A stretch of DNA of 64,000 bases, taken from NCBI GenBank assembly GCA_041687335.1, contig JAWLCE010000018.1, positions 1 through 64,000 of the forward strand. The letters are read 5' to 3'. Position numbers and translations under genes: made by a program. Below, piece after piece: positions 8,446 through 16,935 of this stretch; the first letter of the stretch is position 1, and every line of letters begins with the position of its first letter. The notes under the pieces were generated by a model, which was not told the DNA's origin, made no database searches, and saw only the letters and a program-made list of their open reading frames with translations. Origin of the DNA: JAJFUE01 sp041687335 (lineage in GTDB: Bacteria > Sumerlaeota > Sumerlaeia > MVZB01).

Positions 8446-10308
8446 TCAGCGGAGCGCCACTTTTTTCTGGCTCATAAGCGAAACCACCACCAGCGCGACG
8501 AAGCTGAGTGGAATGGAGACGATGCCGGGGTTGAGCAGCGGGAACGGGGCGGCGGCAGCCTCCAGGCCGTAGCGTGGATACATGCCCGGCGAGAGCATGA
8601 TCAGCCCAATGGCCGAAATGATGCCGACAATGATCGAGGCGGTGATCCCCTGCATCGTCGTCTTCTTCCAAAACAGGATCATGATGATCGAGGGCAGGTT
8701 GGCCGAGGCCGCGACCGCGAACGCCAGCCCGACCAGGAACGAGACGTTCATGCCTTGGAACATGATACCCAGCATGATCGCCAGCGTGCCGATGACGATG
8801 GCCGAGATTTTGCCCGCGCGCACCTTGACCCGATCGGTCATGTTAAGTCCGGCGAAGCGGTCGAGCAGGTCGTGGGCGATGGCGCCGGAGGAGGCGACGA
8901 TCAGGCCGCTGACCGTCCCGAGTACCGTGGCGAAGGCAATGGCTGAGATCGAGGCGAAAAGGATGGTGCCAAAGGAGCGCGCCAGCAGCGGCGCCGACAT
9001 GTTATCGGTGAAGGGATTGACCGTCCCGTTGACCATTGCCCCCAGCCCCATGAACAGCGTCAGGATGTAGAACGCGCCAATGGCGCCGATGGCGACGATG
9101 GTGGACTTGCGGGCCGCGGCCGGACTTGGCACGGTGTAATACCGGATCAGGATGTGCGGAAGGGCGGCGGTGCCCAGGAAGAGCGCGAGCATCAGCGAGA
9201 CGAAATCGAGCCGCTCCAGTGGGGTGCCCTCAACCTTGAGGCTCACGCCGGGCCGCATGATGCGATTGCCGGCGAGCGAGATCGGGTAGTAGAGCGCGAC
9301 GGCGCCGAGACCGTCATCGACCGAGGTCTTGCGCCAGGTCTTGATCTCGGTGTCCTTGTCGCCCAGCAGGGAGAGGAACTTGAAGGGCGAGATGGCGCCG
9401 GTGGCTGCGTCCGGGCCGGCCTGACCGGCCAGGCGCGCGACGGTGCCGACCGGAATCAGTTCGTTCTTGCCCTTGTCTTCGGGTGCGCCGTTGACCCATT
9501 TTTCGCCATTCAAGGTGCGTTCCCACTGGATTTCCTGCAGCGTGCCGGCGGGCGTGAGCATCCACCAGGAATCGACGCCGTCCTGGGTGGCCTTGACGAA
9601 CTGGTTGTTGCCGGCGGTGAATGGCTCGGAGAGCTGCGCCCCCGCCAGCGCAGTCGGCGCCAGTTCGCGGAACGCAACATCATGATCAGGGCCGCCGGGG
9701 TCGGTGGTGGGTTGGATCCCACGCACCAGCACGGCCACCGACAATGCCAGCGAGAAAATAATCAGCAGTCCGCCCTTGAGAAACTGGACATAGGTGGTCG
9801 AGGTCATGCCGGCGGTTGCGACGATAAAGATGACAATCGAACCGACCATGATGACGCCGACTTCATAGCGCAGGTTGAGGAGCGGCTCGACGAGCACGCC
9901 GGCGCCGACCATCTGGGGGATCAGGTAGCAGACCGAGACGACCAGCGTGCTGATGGCTGCGGCCAGCTTGATGCTGCGGGAATTGAAGCGGGCGTCGAGG
10001 GCGTCGGTGAAGGTGTATTTACCCATCCGCTTGAGCGGCTCGGCGACCACGAACAGCGCCACGATCCAGCCGGCCAGATAGCCGATTGAATAGAGGAAAC
10101 CATCATAACCCAGGGTGGCGATCATCCCGCAGATGCCAAGGAACGAGGCAGCGGAGAGATAGTCGCCGGCAAAGGCGATCCCGTTGACGCCCCAGTGGAT
10201 CTGTCCGCCGGCGGCATAGTAGCCACCGGCCGAGCTTGCCTGGCGGGCGAAATAGAAGGAGAGGCCGAGCACGAGGCCGACAAAGCCGAGGAAGATGGCG
10301 ATCGTCAT
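8446..10308 (-). CDS. Solute:sodium symporter, ActP / VC_2705-like
   Basis: A 620-residue membrane protein of the sodium:solute symporter family, related to acetate permease ActP. The N-terminal helices contain GGYYAAGGQIHWGVNG and GDYLSAASFLG, typical of the ActP branch. It is longer than ActP of E. coli (about 550) because a hydrophilic stretch, roughly residues 198-365, separates two membrane segments. Such an insert is what I expect of the VC_2705 subfamily. The likely role is Na+-coupled uptake of acetate or another short carboxylate across the inner membrane. Its ATG overlaps the stop of the upstream DUF485 gene by four bases (ATGA), so translation is coupled. The downstream PHP-DUF294 sensor is probably its regulator. 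Confidence 0.88.
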   Translation of the reverse strand: MTIAIFLGFVGLVLGLSFYFARQASSAGGYYAAGGQIHWGVNGIAFAGDYLSAASFLGICGMIATLGYDGFLYSIGYLAGWIVALFVVAEPLKRMGKYTFTDALDARFNSRSIKLAAAISTLVVSVCYLIPQMVGAGVLVEPLLNLRYEVGVIMVGSIVIFIVATAGMTSTTYVQFLKGGLLIIFSLALSVAVLVRGIQPTTDPGGPDHDVAFRELAPTALAGAQLSEPFTAGNNQFVKATQDGVDSWWMLTPAGTLQEIQWERTLNGEKWVNGAPEDKGKNELIPVGTVARLAGQAGPDAATGAISPFKFLSLLGDKDTEIKTWRKTSVDDGLGAVALYYPISLAGNRIMRPGVSLKVEGTPLERLDFVSLMLALFLGTAALPHILIRYYTVPSPAAARKSTIVAIGAIGAFYILTLFMGLGAMVNGTVNPFTDNMSAPLLARSFGTILFASISAIAFATVLGTVSGLIVASSGAIAHDLLDRFAGLNMTDRVKVRAGKISAIVIGTLAIMLGIMFQGMNVSFLVGLAFAVAASANLPSIIMILFWKKTTMQGITASIIVGIISAIGLIMLSPGMYPRYGLEAAAAPFPLLNPGIVSIPLSFVALVVVSLMSQKKVALR

Positions 10309-10637
10309 TTGGACTTCACCTCATCAAGGGATGGCGTGGCCGGTTCGGCGACGGGCTCATCGGCGCTCCATTGAACGTGGCGCGATTCCTCGCGGCTGCA
10401 CAGCGCGTTGTAAATCAGCGCCATGATCAACGCCAGGAAGATGAGGCCGAAGCCATAGGTCACGGCCAGGTTCAGGCCGAGGATGATCGTCTTTTCCATC
10501 AGGATGGGCGAAATGACGTTGATGGCGACGAATCCTGCGTAGAAGAGGGTGTAAAAGATGAACATCTTTACCCCCAGTCGCATCTTGTAATCGGCCGCGT
10601 GGTCCCTGCCCGCGCTGGCGGCTGGCTCATGGAGCAT
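10305..10637 (-). CDS. DUF485 small membrane protein (symporter partner)
   Basis: A 110-residue protein with two predicted membrane helices (FIFYTLFYAGFVAINVI and GFGLIFLALIMALIYNAL) and a charged tail. This is the DUF485 pattern, as in YjcH, which is encoded just upstream of actP in many bacteria. The start at 10637 was chosen because GGAGGAGG lies 8 bases before it; the frame stays open further upstream without such a site. It is the first gene of a probable operon with the symporter (four-base overlap) and, after a gap, the PHP-DUF294 sensor. It probably supports the symporter; its biochemical role is not established. Confidence 0.85.
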   Translation of the reverse strand: MLHEPAASAGRDHAADYKMRLGVKMFIFYTLFYAGFVAINVISPILMEKTIILGLNLAVTYGFGLIFLALIMALIYNALCSREESRHVQWSADEPVAEPATPSLDEVKSK

Positions 10638-10781
10638 ATCCGAATCCTCCTCCGAAAAGTCATGTTTGAAAACCCGCTGGGTTTTGCCTGTTGTAGCATT
10701 GGGGGACATCATTGTCCATTTTGGAAGCTGCCAGCATGCCCGCCCACAGGCACGGATGGCAATCTTTTTTTTGTGGCATTT

Positions 10782-11249
10782 TCAGGGTTGGGGTACAGGG
10801 CCGATGGCGCGCAGGGCCTCGAACATGACGACGACGGCGGCGGTGGCCAGATTCAGGCAGCGCACCTGGGGGTTGGGCATCGGGATCGCGAGCGTGCGCT
10901 GGGGGCGCTCGGCGAGCCAGGCGGGCGGCAGGCCCTCCGTTTCATTGCCGAGGACCAGCCAGTCGCCGGCGGCATAGGGAGCCGAGGTGTAGGGCACCTG
11001 CCCATGCCGGGTCACCAGCCAGGCGCGGTCGAGGTCGGGCACGGAGGCGCGAAATGCGTCGGCGTCGGCATGGATCGTCAGGTCGATATCGTCGAGGTAG
11101 CCGACGGCCGAACGGCGCAGCTGAGCGGCATCGATGCGGAAGCCGAGCGGCCGCACCAGGTGCAGCCGGCAATTCATCGCATGGCAGGCGCGGGCAATCT
11201 GGCCGGTGTTCTGCGGGATGCGCGGGGCGACCAGCACGATGTTCAGCAT
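10782..11249 (-). CDS. trmL: tRNA (cytidine(34)-2'-O)-methyltransferase
   Basis: A 155-residue SPOUT-class methyltransferase of the usual TrmL length. It begins MLNIVLVAPRIPQNTGQIAR, and has LVLGNETEGLP and the C-terminal knot motif VRCLNLATAAVVVMFEALR that binds S-adenosylmethionine. TrmL methylates the ribose of the wobble base of certain leucine tRNAs in the cytoplasm. Its start overlaps the end of the upstream glycosyltransferase gene by seven bases, so the two are probably co-transcribed, although the functions are unrelated. Confidence 0.93.
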   Translation of the reverse strand: MLNIVLVAPRIPQNTGQIARACHAMNCRLHLVRPLGFRIDAAQLRRSAVGYLDDIDLTIHADADAFRASVPDLDRAWLVTRHGQVPYTSAPYAAGDWLVLGNETEGLPPAWLAERPQRTLAIPMPNPQVRCLNLATAAVVVMFEALRAIGPVPQP

Positions 11250-12145
11250 CGCGGGGCTCCTCGCGCGGGCATGGGCCCGAGGCGGCCAGCGTAGTAATCG
11301 CGGAGGCCGGCCAGCGTCGCGCGGGCGGCGGCGCCGCGCCCGCCCAAGAGCAGCCGGGCCGCCCGCGCCAGCTTGACCGCCAGCAGGTAAGCGGTGGCCG
11401 GCAGCCGGGTGGTTGGTTTGGCATGGCGCTCGAGGAGCAACAGCCGGTTGCGGGCGTCATAATAATGGAGCCGGGGAGTGTCGGCGGCGCCGGTCGAGGC
11501 CGACTCCAGGTGCCAGGCGCGCGCCGCCGGCTCATAGGCGACCGAGAAGCCGCGGGCGGCGAAATTCAGGCAGAGATCGGCATCCTCATAGTAGAGGAAG
11601 AAGGGCTCGTGAAAGCGTGCCCCAGACTCGAGCGCGCGTCGGCTGATCATGAGCGCGCAGGCCGAGGCGAAGGTCATCGTCTCGGGAAGATCGAATTGGC
11701 CGCGGTCTTGCTGATAAATGCCGCGATTGCGGCAGCGGGCACGGTTGAGCTCGACAATCCCGCCGGCGGCATAGAGCCGACCGTCGGGCAGCAGGATTTT
11801 GGGGGCGGCCAGTCCGGTCCGCTCCGCAGCCGCCGCCAGCCGCGAGGCCGTATCGGGCTCGATCGTGGCGTCATTGTTGAGCAGCAGCACGGCATGGGCC
11901 TCGCCCGCCAATGCGCGCTCGATGCCTTGGTTGCAGGCGGCGCCGAAGCCCAGGTTGCGGGCATTGGCGACCACCTCGACGCGGGGGTCGTCAGCGAAAG
12001 CCGCACGCGCCCAGCCGCCGTCGCCCTCATTGTCGATGACGAACACGCGCGGCTCAACATCCCGGCTGGCCAGCACGGAATGGACGGCGCGGCCGGTCAG
12101 TTCGGGCTGATGGAAGTTGATGATGACGGCGTCGATGCGGAGCAT
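11243..12145 (-). CDS. Glycosyltransferase family 2, rhamnosyltransferase-like
   Basis: A 300-residue GT-A fold enzyme. It has the N-terminal nucleotide-sugar fold (AVIINFHQPE), the NARNLGFGAACNQG motif, the metal-binding acidic motif in LLLNNDATIEPD and the acceptor-side FFLYYEDADLCLN. These match the family-2 group that adds rhamnose or similar sugars to surface polysaccharides. It starts 9 bases after the stop of another family-2 gene and overlaps trmL downstream. It probably acts at the cytoplasmic face of the inner membrane in O-antigen or exopolysaccharide assembly. Donor and acceptor cannot be told. Confidence 0.88.
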   Translation of the reverse strand: MLRIDAVIINFHQPELTGRAVHSVLASRDVEPRVFVIDNEGDGGWARAAFADDPRVEVVANARNLGFGAACNQGIERALAGEAHAVLLLNNDATIEPDTASRLAAAAERTGLAAPKILLPDGRLYAAGGIVELNRARCRNRGIYQQDRGQFDLPETMTFASACALMISRRALESGARFHEPFFLYYEDADLCLNFAARGFSVAYEPAARAWHLESASTGAADTPRLHYYDARNRLLLLERHAKPTTRLPATAYLLAVKLARAARLLLGGRGAAARATLAGLRDYYAGRLGPMPARGAPRC

Positions 12146-12154
12146 GGGTGGGCT

Positions 12155-13072
12155 TTAGATTTTCTCCCACGTTTCCTGCCCGACCGCGAGCGTGGGCTCG
12201 GGGCGCTTGGACTGGAGCAGGGTCCGCAGGGCCATCCGACGCATGCCCTTGCTGCCCCAGTAGGTCAGCCAGCGCAGCTCGGCCGGCAGGTAGCGCACGA
12301 GCCAGTCACGGCCGCGGTAGTGCTTGCGCAGGAAACGGGCGCGGCTGATGAAGTACATCTCCAGGAAGCGGTGGTCGTGCCAGCGGTCGTGGGTGCCGTG
12401 GAAGTGGGTGGCGACGGCATCGCAGGCGACGGCGACGCGCCAGCCGGCATTGCGCGCGCGCAGGCAAAAGTCGGTCTCCTCGAAGTAGGCGGGCCAGAAG
12501 CCCTCGTCGAAGCCGCCCAGCTCGCACCAGACTTCGGGCCGGACGGCCATGACGGCCCCGCAGACGCTGGTGGCATCGCGCAGGCCGCGGAATTGCCCGT
12601 TGTCCTTTTCGCCCTGGCCCTCGTTGACAGTCAGTGCATTGTCGGCGATGCGGACACCGACATGCTGGATGGTTTCAACGTCGGGCTCGAGCAACTTACA
12701 GCCAAGAACGCCGATGTCGGGGCGGGCGCTGAAGGCGTGGGCCAGCTTTTCGAGGGCGTCGAAGGAGAGGATGGCATCAGGATTGAGCAGCACGACAAAA
12801 TCGGCGCCCCGAGCGGCCTGGGCGGCGCGGTTGCAGGCGCCGGCAAAGCCAAGATTCTTTTCGCTGCGGATCAGGCGCGCCTGCGGGAAGCGGCGGGCTA
12901 CAATGTCGGCCCCGCCGTCGGTGGAGTTGTTGTCAATCACGGTGATCTGCCATGGCGGCAGCGTCTGGGCGGCAGCGGCCTCAAGGCAAATCTCGATCCA
13001 ATCGGCGCTGTTATAGAGCACGATAACCAGATGCAGGCGGGGAGGGGGGAGTGTTGTGGTGGCGTCGGCCAT
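12155..13072 (-). CDS. Glycosyltransferase family 2
   Basis: A 305-residue enzyme of the same type as its downstream neighbour: LHLVIVLYNSADWIE at the start, TVIDNNSTDGG, EKNLGFAGACNRA, the donor/metal motif VLLNPDAIL, and FWPAYFEETDFCLRARN. It is the first gene of a short minus-strand unit (two glycosyltransferases and trmL). Together the pair suggests stepwise addition of two sugars to an envelope glycan. No membrane segment is obvious. Specificity is unknown. Confidence 0.88.
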   Translation of the reverse strand: MADATTTLPPPRLHLVIVLYNSADWIEICLEAAAAQTLPPWQITVIDNNSTDGGADIVARRFPQARLIRSEKNLGFAGACNRAAQAARGADFVVLLNPDAILSFDALEKLAHAFSARPDIGVLGCKLLEPDVETIQHVGVRIADNALTVNEGQGEKDNGQFRGLRDATSVCGAVMAVRPEVWCELGGFDEGFWPAYFEETDFCLRARNAGWRVAVACDAVATHFHGTHDRWHDHRFLEMYFISRARFLRKHYRGRDWLVRYLPAELRWLTYWGSKGMRRMALRTLLQSKRPEPTLAVGQETWEKI

Positions 13073-13294
13073 CCAAAATTATCCGGGGCGGCGATACGAC
13101 TGGCCCGCCTGCTCTGTTCATCGGCGAGGCATGGGCTGGGCTCAGTCTAGGCCAACGGTGGGGCCCGGTCAATCCTTCCGGGTTGCAACATCAGTGTTTC
13201 CCCGATCCGTGGTTGGCTTGACCCCCGCTGCGGATATCATTGAAAATGAATGTGAAACGAACGCGGCATTTCGCCGCGCAGGAGGTTTCAATTT

Positions 13295-13864
13295 ATGAAG
13301 GTACCGCTGGAGATTACCTATCGGGATGTGGAAAAAAACAATGAAATTGATGAGCTGATTCGCCGCAAGGCCGAGAAGCTCGAACAGGTCTGCGGGCATC
13401 TGGTCAGTTGCCGGGTGGCTATCGAGCAGCCGCAGAAGGCGCAGTCGCGCGGCCGGCCCTACCGCGTTCGGATCGACATGCGCGTTCCGCCGGGCCATGA
13501 GCTGGTGGTCAGCAGCGACCCGAACCGGGGCGACATGCACCAGCCCCTCGAGGCGGTGGTTCGGCAGACTTTTGAGACGGCCCGCCGCCAGTTGCAGCAA
13601 CTGGTGGACAAACAACGCGGCCACGTGAAGCAGCACCCCGACCAGCAGGTCCAGGCGCTCGTGCACGTCATTTTCCCAGAACAGAACTATGGCTTTATAC
13701 AGGACCCGGAGGGGCAGGAGATTTATTTCCACCGCAACGCGGTGCTCAATGGCGACTTTGAAAAACTACGCGTCGGGATGGGGGTGCGTTATGTCGCGGT
13801 GATGGGCGAGAAAGGCCCTCAGGCGACCACTGTACAGATAGAGGCATACCCGGAACGCATCTGA
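13295..13864 (+). CDS. Ribosome hibernation factor (HPF/RaiA) fused to a cold-shock domain
   Basis: A 189-residue protein. Residues 1-105 form an HPF/RaiA domain: MKVPLEITYRDVEKNNEIDE, then IRRKAEKLEQVC, then PYRVRIDMRVPPGHELVV. From about 120 to 185 a cold-shock-like domain follows: ALVHVIFPEQNYGFI, YFHRNAVL and YVAVMGEKGPQATTV. HPF domains bind the 30S decoding centre in stationary phase; cold-shock domains bind single-stranded RNA. The fusion suggests hibernation linked to RNA binding. GGAGG lies 9 bases before the ATG, and a strong terminator follows at 13896-13936, so this is a single-gene unit. Confidence 0.85.
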   Translation: MKVPLEITYRDVEKNNEIDELIRRKAEKLEQVCGHLVSCRVAIEQPQKAQSRGRPYRVRIDMRVPPGHELVVSSDPNRGDMHQPLEAVVRQTFETARRQLQQLVDKQRGHVKQHPDQQVQALVHVIFPEQNYGFIQDPEGQEIYFHRNAVLNGDFEKLRVGMGVRYVAVMGEKGPQATTVQIEAYPERI

Positions 13865-13895
13865 TCGAGACAGGGGAGGTTGAGTTGGTCAATCG

Positions 13896-13936
13896 CCGGA
13901 CGGGTGCCTGGGGTGGGCACCCGCCCGGGTTTTTTA
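13896..13936 (+). terminator. Rho-independent terminator after the HPF-CSD gene
   Basis: CGGGTGCC (13901-13908) and GGCACCCG (13916-13923) form a perfect 8-bp stem with a 7-base loop. It can be extended by CCGG on both sides and is followed by TTTTTTATTT. It lies 31 bases after the stop codon. Confidence 0.88.
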
Positions 13937-13943
13937 TTTATGA

Positions 13944-15350
13944 TCAGCGGAATTGTTCGGGCTCGATGCCGTATTCCCGCATTTTCTTGTAGAGGTAGGG
14001 GCGGCCGACGCGGCTGTAGCGCGAAGCCATCGTCATGTTGCCGCGCGTGCGCTTGAGCAGACCCTTGAAGTATTCGGTTTCGAAGCGTCGCTTGGCTTCC
14101 TTGAGGGGCATGCTGGTCAGGCCGCCGGTGGTGACGCCGGAGTGGCTGGCAGGTTCATCCTCGACACCGCGAATGGACTGGGGCAGGTCGTCGGCCTCGA
14201 TCTGAACGCCGCGTGTGGATTCGGTGAGGTGTTCGATCAGCTCGCGCATCTCCTCGAGGTTTCGCGGCCACTCGTATTGGAACATGGCCAGCAGCGCCTG
14301 GCTCGAAAAGCTGAGCGGCTGGGAGCGTCGCCCATGGGCATTCATGTGGGCGCGCAGGAAGTGCTGGGCGAGCATCGGCACGTCCTCGCGGCGCTCGCGC
14401 AAAGCCGGCACGCGCACCTGCAGGATGTTGAGCCGGTAGAATAGCTCGCGCTCGAACTGGCCGGCTTCGACCCGCCCGAGCAGGTTGAGGCCCGCCGTTG
14501 CCATCAGGCGCGCCAGCGGCTGCGGAGAGCCGGGGGTTTCGTCCTGAAAGAACGGGTGGTGGAGAAATTCAAGCAGGCGACGCTGGGCATGGTCGTGCAG
14601 CGACTCGATCCGGTGCAGGACGAGTGTTCCTTTGCCGGCGCGGGCGAAGGCGGAATGGCTCTGGTGGGGACCCAGCGGATGCAGGCCCTTGCCGAGCGGG
14701 CCGAAAATATCTGTCGCCTCAGGGTCCTCTGCCGTCTGCAGGCAGTCAATCAAGACGATCGGGCTGCGGCCACGCGCCCCGCGCAGGTGGATCGCCTGGG
14801 CGACCTCGCAGCGTTCGGTGCCTTCCTCGCCGGTGATCAGGACCGGGGCGTCGGTGCGTGCGACCTGGTCGAGCAGCCGGTAAAGGGCGCGCATCGGGGC
14901 CGAGCCGCCGATCAAATTCTCGTAGTTCATGCGCCCATCGATCATTTGGCTGAGGCGGAAATTCTGCTGTTCCAGCAGGCGGATCTCACCTTGGGCGAGG
15001 ACCCACTGGGCAATCTGACGCGGCTCCAGCTCGCGTGAGAGCACCAGCCGCACGCCCATCGAGCGCAGCACGTGCTCATAGCCCTCGAGGCCCTGGGGCA
15101 GCAGGAAGAGGATGCGGCAATTGCCGAGCGAGGCCATCTGCTCGCGCAGCAGGGGAACGTCCAGTTCGCGTTTGCGCTCCACGCCGACGAGGGCGAAATC
15201 TGGCAGTTCCTGGCGCACCGAGGCGCGGGCCTCCTCGATGGAAGCTCCCAGCCGAGGTTCAAAACCCAGTGGGCGCAGGGTATCGGCCAGCGCCAGGACC
15301 AGGTGTTCCTCGGGGTCGGCAATGATGATTTCAAATCGATCGTTCCACAT
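13944..15350 (-). CDS. NtrC-like regulator with degenerate receiver and AAA+ domains
   Basis: A 468-residue protein laid out like a sigma-54 enhancer-binding regulator: receiver (about 1-120), AAA+ (about 150-370), Fis-type HTH (about 415-468, with NMTMASRYSRVGRPYLYKK). Key residues are missing. The receiver has DFALVGVERK where the phosphorylated Asp should be. Walker A is GEEGTERCE instead of GESGTGKE. The GAFTGA loop is replaced by sequence around GPHQSHSAF. Walker B is GTLVLHRIE instead of GTLFLDEI. The later FYRLNILQVRVPALRERRED is intact. It probably cannot hydrolyse ATP or activate sigma-54 and may act as a DNA-binding repressor or scaffold. The start is uncertain: the ATG at 15350 has AGGA 11 bases upstream, and a GTG at 15383 is possible. 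Confidence 0.8.
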   Translation of the reverse strand: MWNDRFEIIIADPEEHLVLALADTLRPLGFEPRLGASIEEARASVRQELPDFALVGVERKRELDVPLLREQMASLGNCRILFLLPQGLEGYEHVLRSMGVRLVLSRELEPRQIAQWVLAQGEIRLLEQQNFRLSQMIDGRMNYENLIGGSAPMRALYRLLDQVARTDAPVLITGEEGTERCEVAQAIHLRGARGRSPIVLIDCLQTAEDPEATDIFGPLGKGLHPLGPHQSHSAFARAGKGTLVLHRIESLHDHAQRRLLEFLHHPFFQDETPGSPQPLARLMATAGLNLLGRVEAGQFERELFYRLNILQVRVPALRERREDVPMLAQHFLRAHMNAHGRRSQPLSFSSQALLAMFQYEWPRNLEEMRELIEHLTESTRGVQIEADDLPQSIRGVEDEPASHSGVTTGGLTSMPLKEAKRRFETEYFKGLLKRTRGNMTMASRYSRVGRPYLYKKMREYGIEPEQFR

Positions 15351-15554
15351 GGCCGGACTCATCCTTGCTGGGCGGCGTTCCACGGGATGCCGGGCTTCCG
15401 CGGCCGGGGATGATGGGACGCCCGGACCCGGTTTGCCTCAACTATCGTATCGTCCCGCGCGTCCCGAAGCTGAAGCCTCCAACTGCGGATGGAATGCAGC
15501 ATCCACCCGGAGGCATGGTAAAATGGAGGTGGAATCATTGAGGGAGGGGAAAAG

Positions 15555-15989
15555 ATGACCAGCCAGAGCTTATCACTTTACCTGGATCGGCAGGCGCGGA
15601 TTGCCTATGCCGATGTTGACCGGACGCTGGTCCCGCCGGGGGCGGTCCGCTGTGAGGCCTCGTTCGGCAGTCCGCGCGAGCGCAATGAATTCCTGCGCGC
15701 GCTGGAGGATGTCTACACCCTTTATGTGCCGCCGGATTCAATGTTTGCGGCCGAGTTGGGGGTGACGACATTCTCCAGTCAACCCGAGGCCGGCTCCACG
15801 GCCAATAAAAGCGATCTGGTCGAGCCGAGGCGTCTGGCGCTGGGCGAGCGGGACCGGGATCTGCAACCCCGGGCGCGCCAGGAACTTGGCCTGGGCGACC
15901 GTGGCACCCTGACCCCGCACCAGGCGCGAGCTTTGGACGCGAAGATCGAGCAGATGCGCTCGGGTCCCGAGCCGCCGCATGCGCATTGA
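15555..15989 (+). CDS. Hypothetical protein, 144 residues
   Basis: No family recognised. The frame starts 4 bases after a GAGGGAGGGGAAAA ribosome binding region, which supports real translation. The N-terminal half (SLYLDRQARIAYADVD, ERNEFLRALEDVYTLYVPP) looks folded; the C-terminal half is charged and probably flexible (ERDRDLQPRARQELGLGDRG). No signal peptide or membrane helix. It lies between the degenerate regulator (divergent) and panB. Confidence 0.55.
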   Translation: MTSQSLSLYLDRQARIAYADVDRTLVPPGAVRCEASFGSPRERNEFLRALEDVYTLYVPPDSMFAAELGVTTFSSQPEAGSTANKSDLVEPRRLALGERDRDLQPRARQELGLGDRGTLTPHQARALDAKIEQMRSGPEPPHAH

Positions 15990-16116
15990 CGCCTGAGGGA
16001 TGCTGAATAATCACTGGACATCCGTGAGCGGCGATTTAACATGGTGCAGGTTGCGGAACCCTTGGAACCCGCTTTGATTCCCGACCCGTCCGATACGGGT
16101 CGCCGCAGGCGCTGAC

Positions 16117-16935
16117 ATGACCACCCCATTGACCCCCCCCGTCACGATCCAATCGCTGCGCCAGCTCAAGCGCGAGGGGCGGCGCATCACGATGGTGACG
16201 GCTTACGACGCCATCACCGCGCGCTGGGCTGAGATGGCCGGACTGGATACCATTCTGGTCGGGGATTCTCTGGCCAATACGGCGCTCGGCCACCACGACA
16301 CAATTGCGGCGACGCTCGACACCATGATTGCCCATTGCGCGGCGGTGGCGCGCGGGGCCGGCCGCGCCTTTACCATCGGCGATTTGCCCTTCATGACCTA
16401 CAAGATCAATCCCGAGCAGGCGCTGGCCGCCGCCGGGCGGATGATGCAGGAAGGGCGGATGAAGGCGGTCAAGCTGGAGGGGGGGCGCGAGGTGGCTGCC
16501 ACGGTGGCGCGACTGGTCTCGGCCGGCATTCCGGTCTTGGGCCACATCGGCCTGCTGCCTCAGTCCTATCATGCGCTGGGTGGCTATCGGCTGCAGGGGC
16601 GCGGCGAGGAGGCGGCCCGGCGGCTGCTCGAGGACGCCCTGGCGCTGGAGGAGGCGGGAGCCTTCGGCATCGTTTTGGAGAAAATACCCGCCCCGCTGGC
16701 GGCTGAAATCACGGCGCGGCTTGGGGTGCCCACGATTGGCATCGGGGCCGGCGCCGGCTGCGATGGTCAGGTGCTTGTGCTGGCCGACATGCTGGGCATG
16801 ACCGAGCAGAGCCCTTATAAATTCGTCAAGTGCTACGCGCGACTGATGGAACGGGCAACCGAAGCATTGCGCGCCTATGCCGACGATGTGCGCGAAGGCC
16901 GATTCCCCGCTGCGGAGCATTCCTATGACTCGTAA
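16117..16935 (+). CDS. panB: 3-methyl-2-oxobutanoate hydroxymethyltransferase
   Basis: A 272-residue PanB of normal length. It transfers a hydroxymethyl group from methylene-tetrahydrofolate to alpha-ketoisovalerate, the first step to pantothenate and CoA, in the cytoplasm. Visible motifs are MVTAYDA, VGDSLANTALGHHDT with the metal-binding Asp, KLEGG, GHIGLLPQS, the catalytic-Glu region GIVLEKIP, and IGIGAGAGCDGQVLVLAD. Its last 11 bases overlap the start of nadC, so the two are translationally linked. CoaX, the pantothenate kinase of the same pathway, lies at 43.6 kb. Confidence 0.96.
   Translation: MTTPLTPPVTIQSLRQLKREGRRITMVTAYDAITARWAEMAGLDTILVGDSLANTALGHHDTIAATLDTMIAHCAAVARGAGRAFTIGDLPFMTYKINPEQALAAAGRMMQEGRMKAVKLEGGREVAATVARLVSAGIPVLGHIGLLPQSYHALGGYRLQGRGEEAARRLLEDALALEEAGAFGIVLEKIPAPLAAEITARLGVPTIGIGAGAGCDGQVLVLADMLGMTEQSPYKFVKCYARLMERATEALRAYADDVREGRFPAAEHSYDS

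Noticed and set aside
11054..13150. Long plus-strand frame opposite trmL and the two glycosyltransferases
   Set aside because: It is antisense to three genes with clear motifs, is rich in Gly/Ala/Arg and matches no family. Such open antisense frames are common in high-GC DNA.
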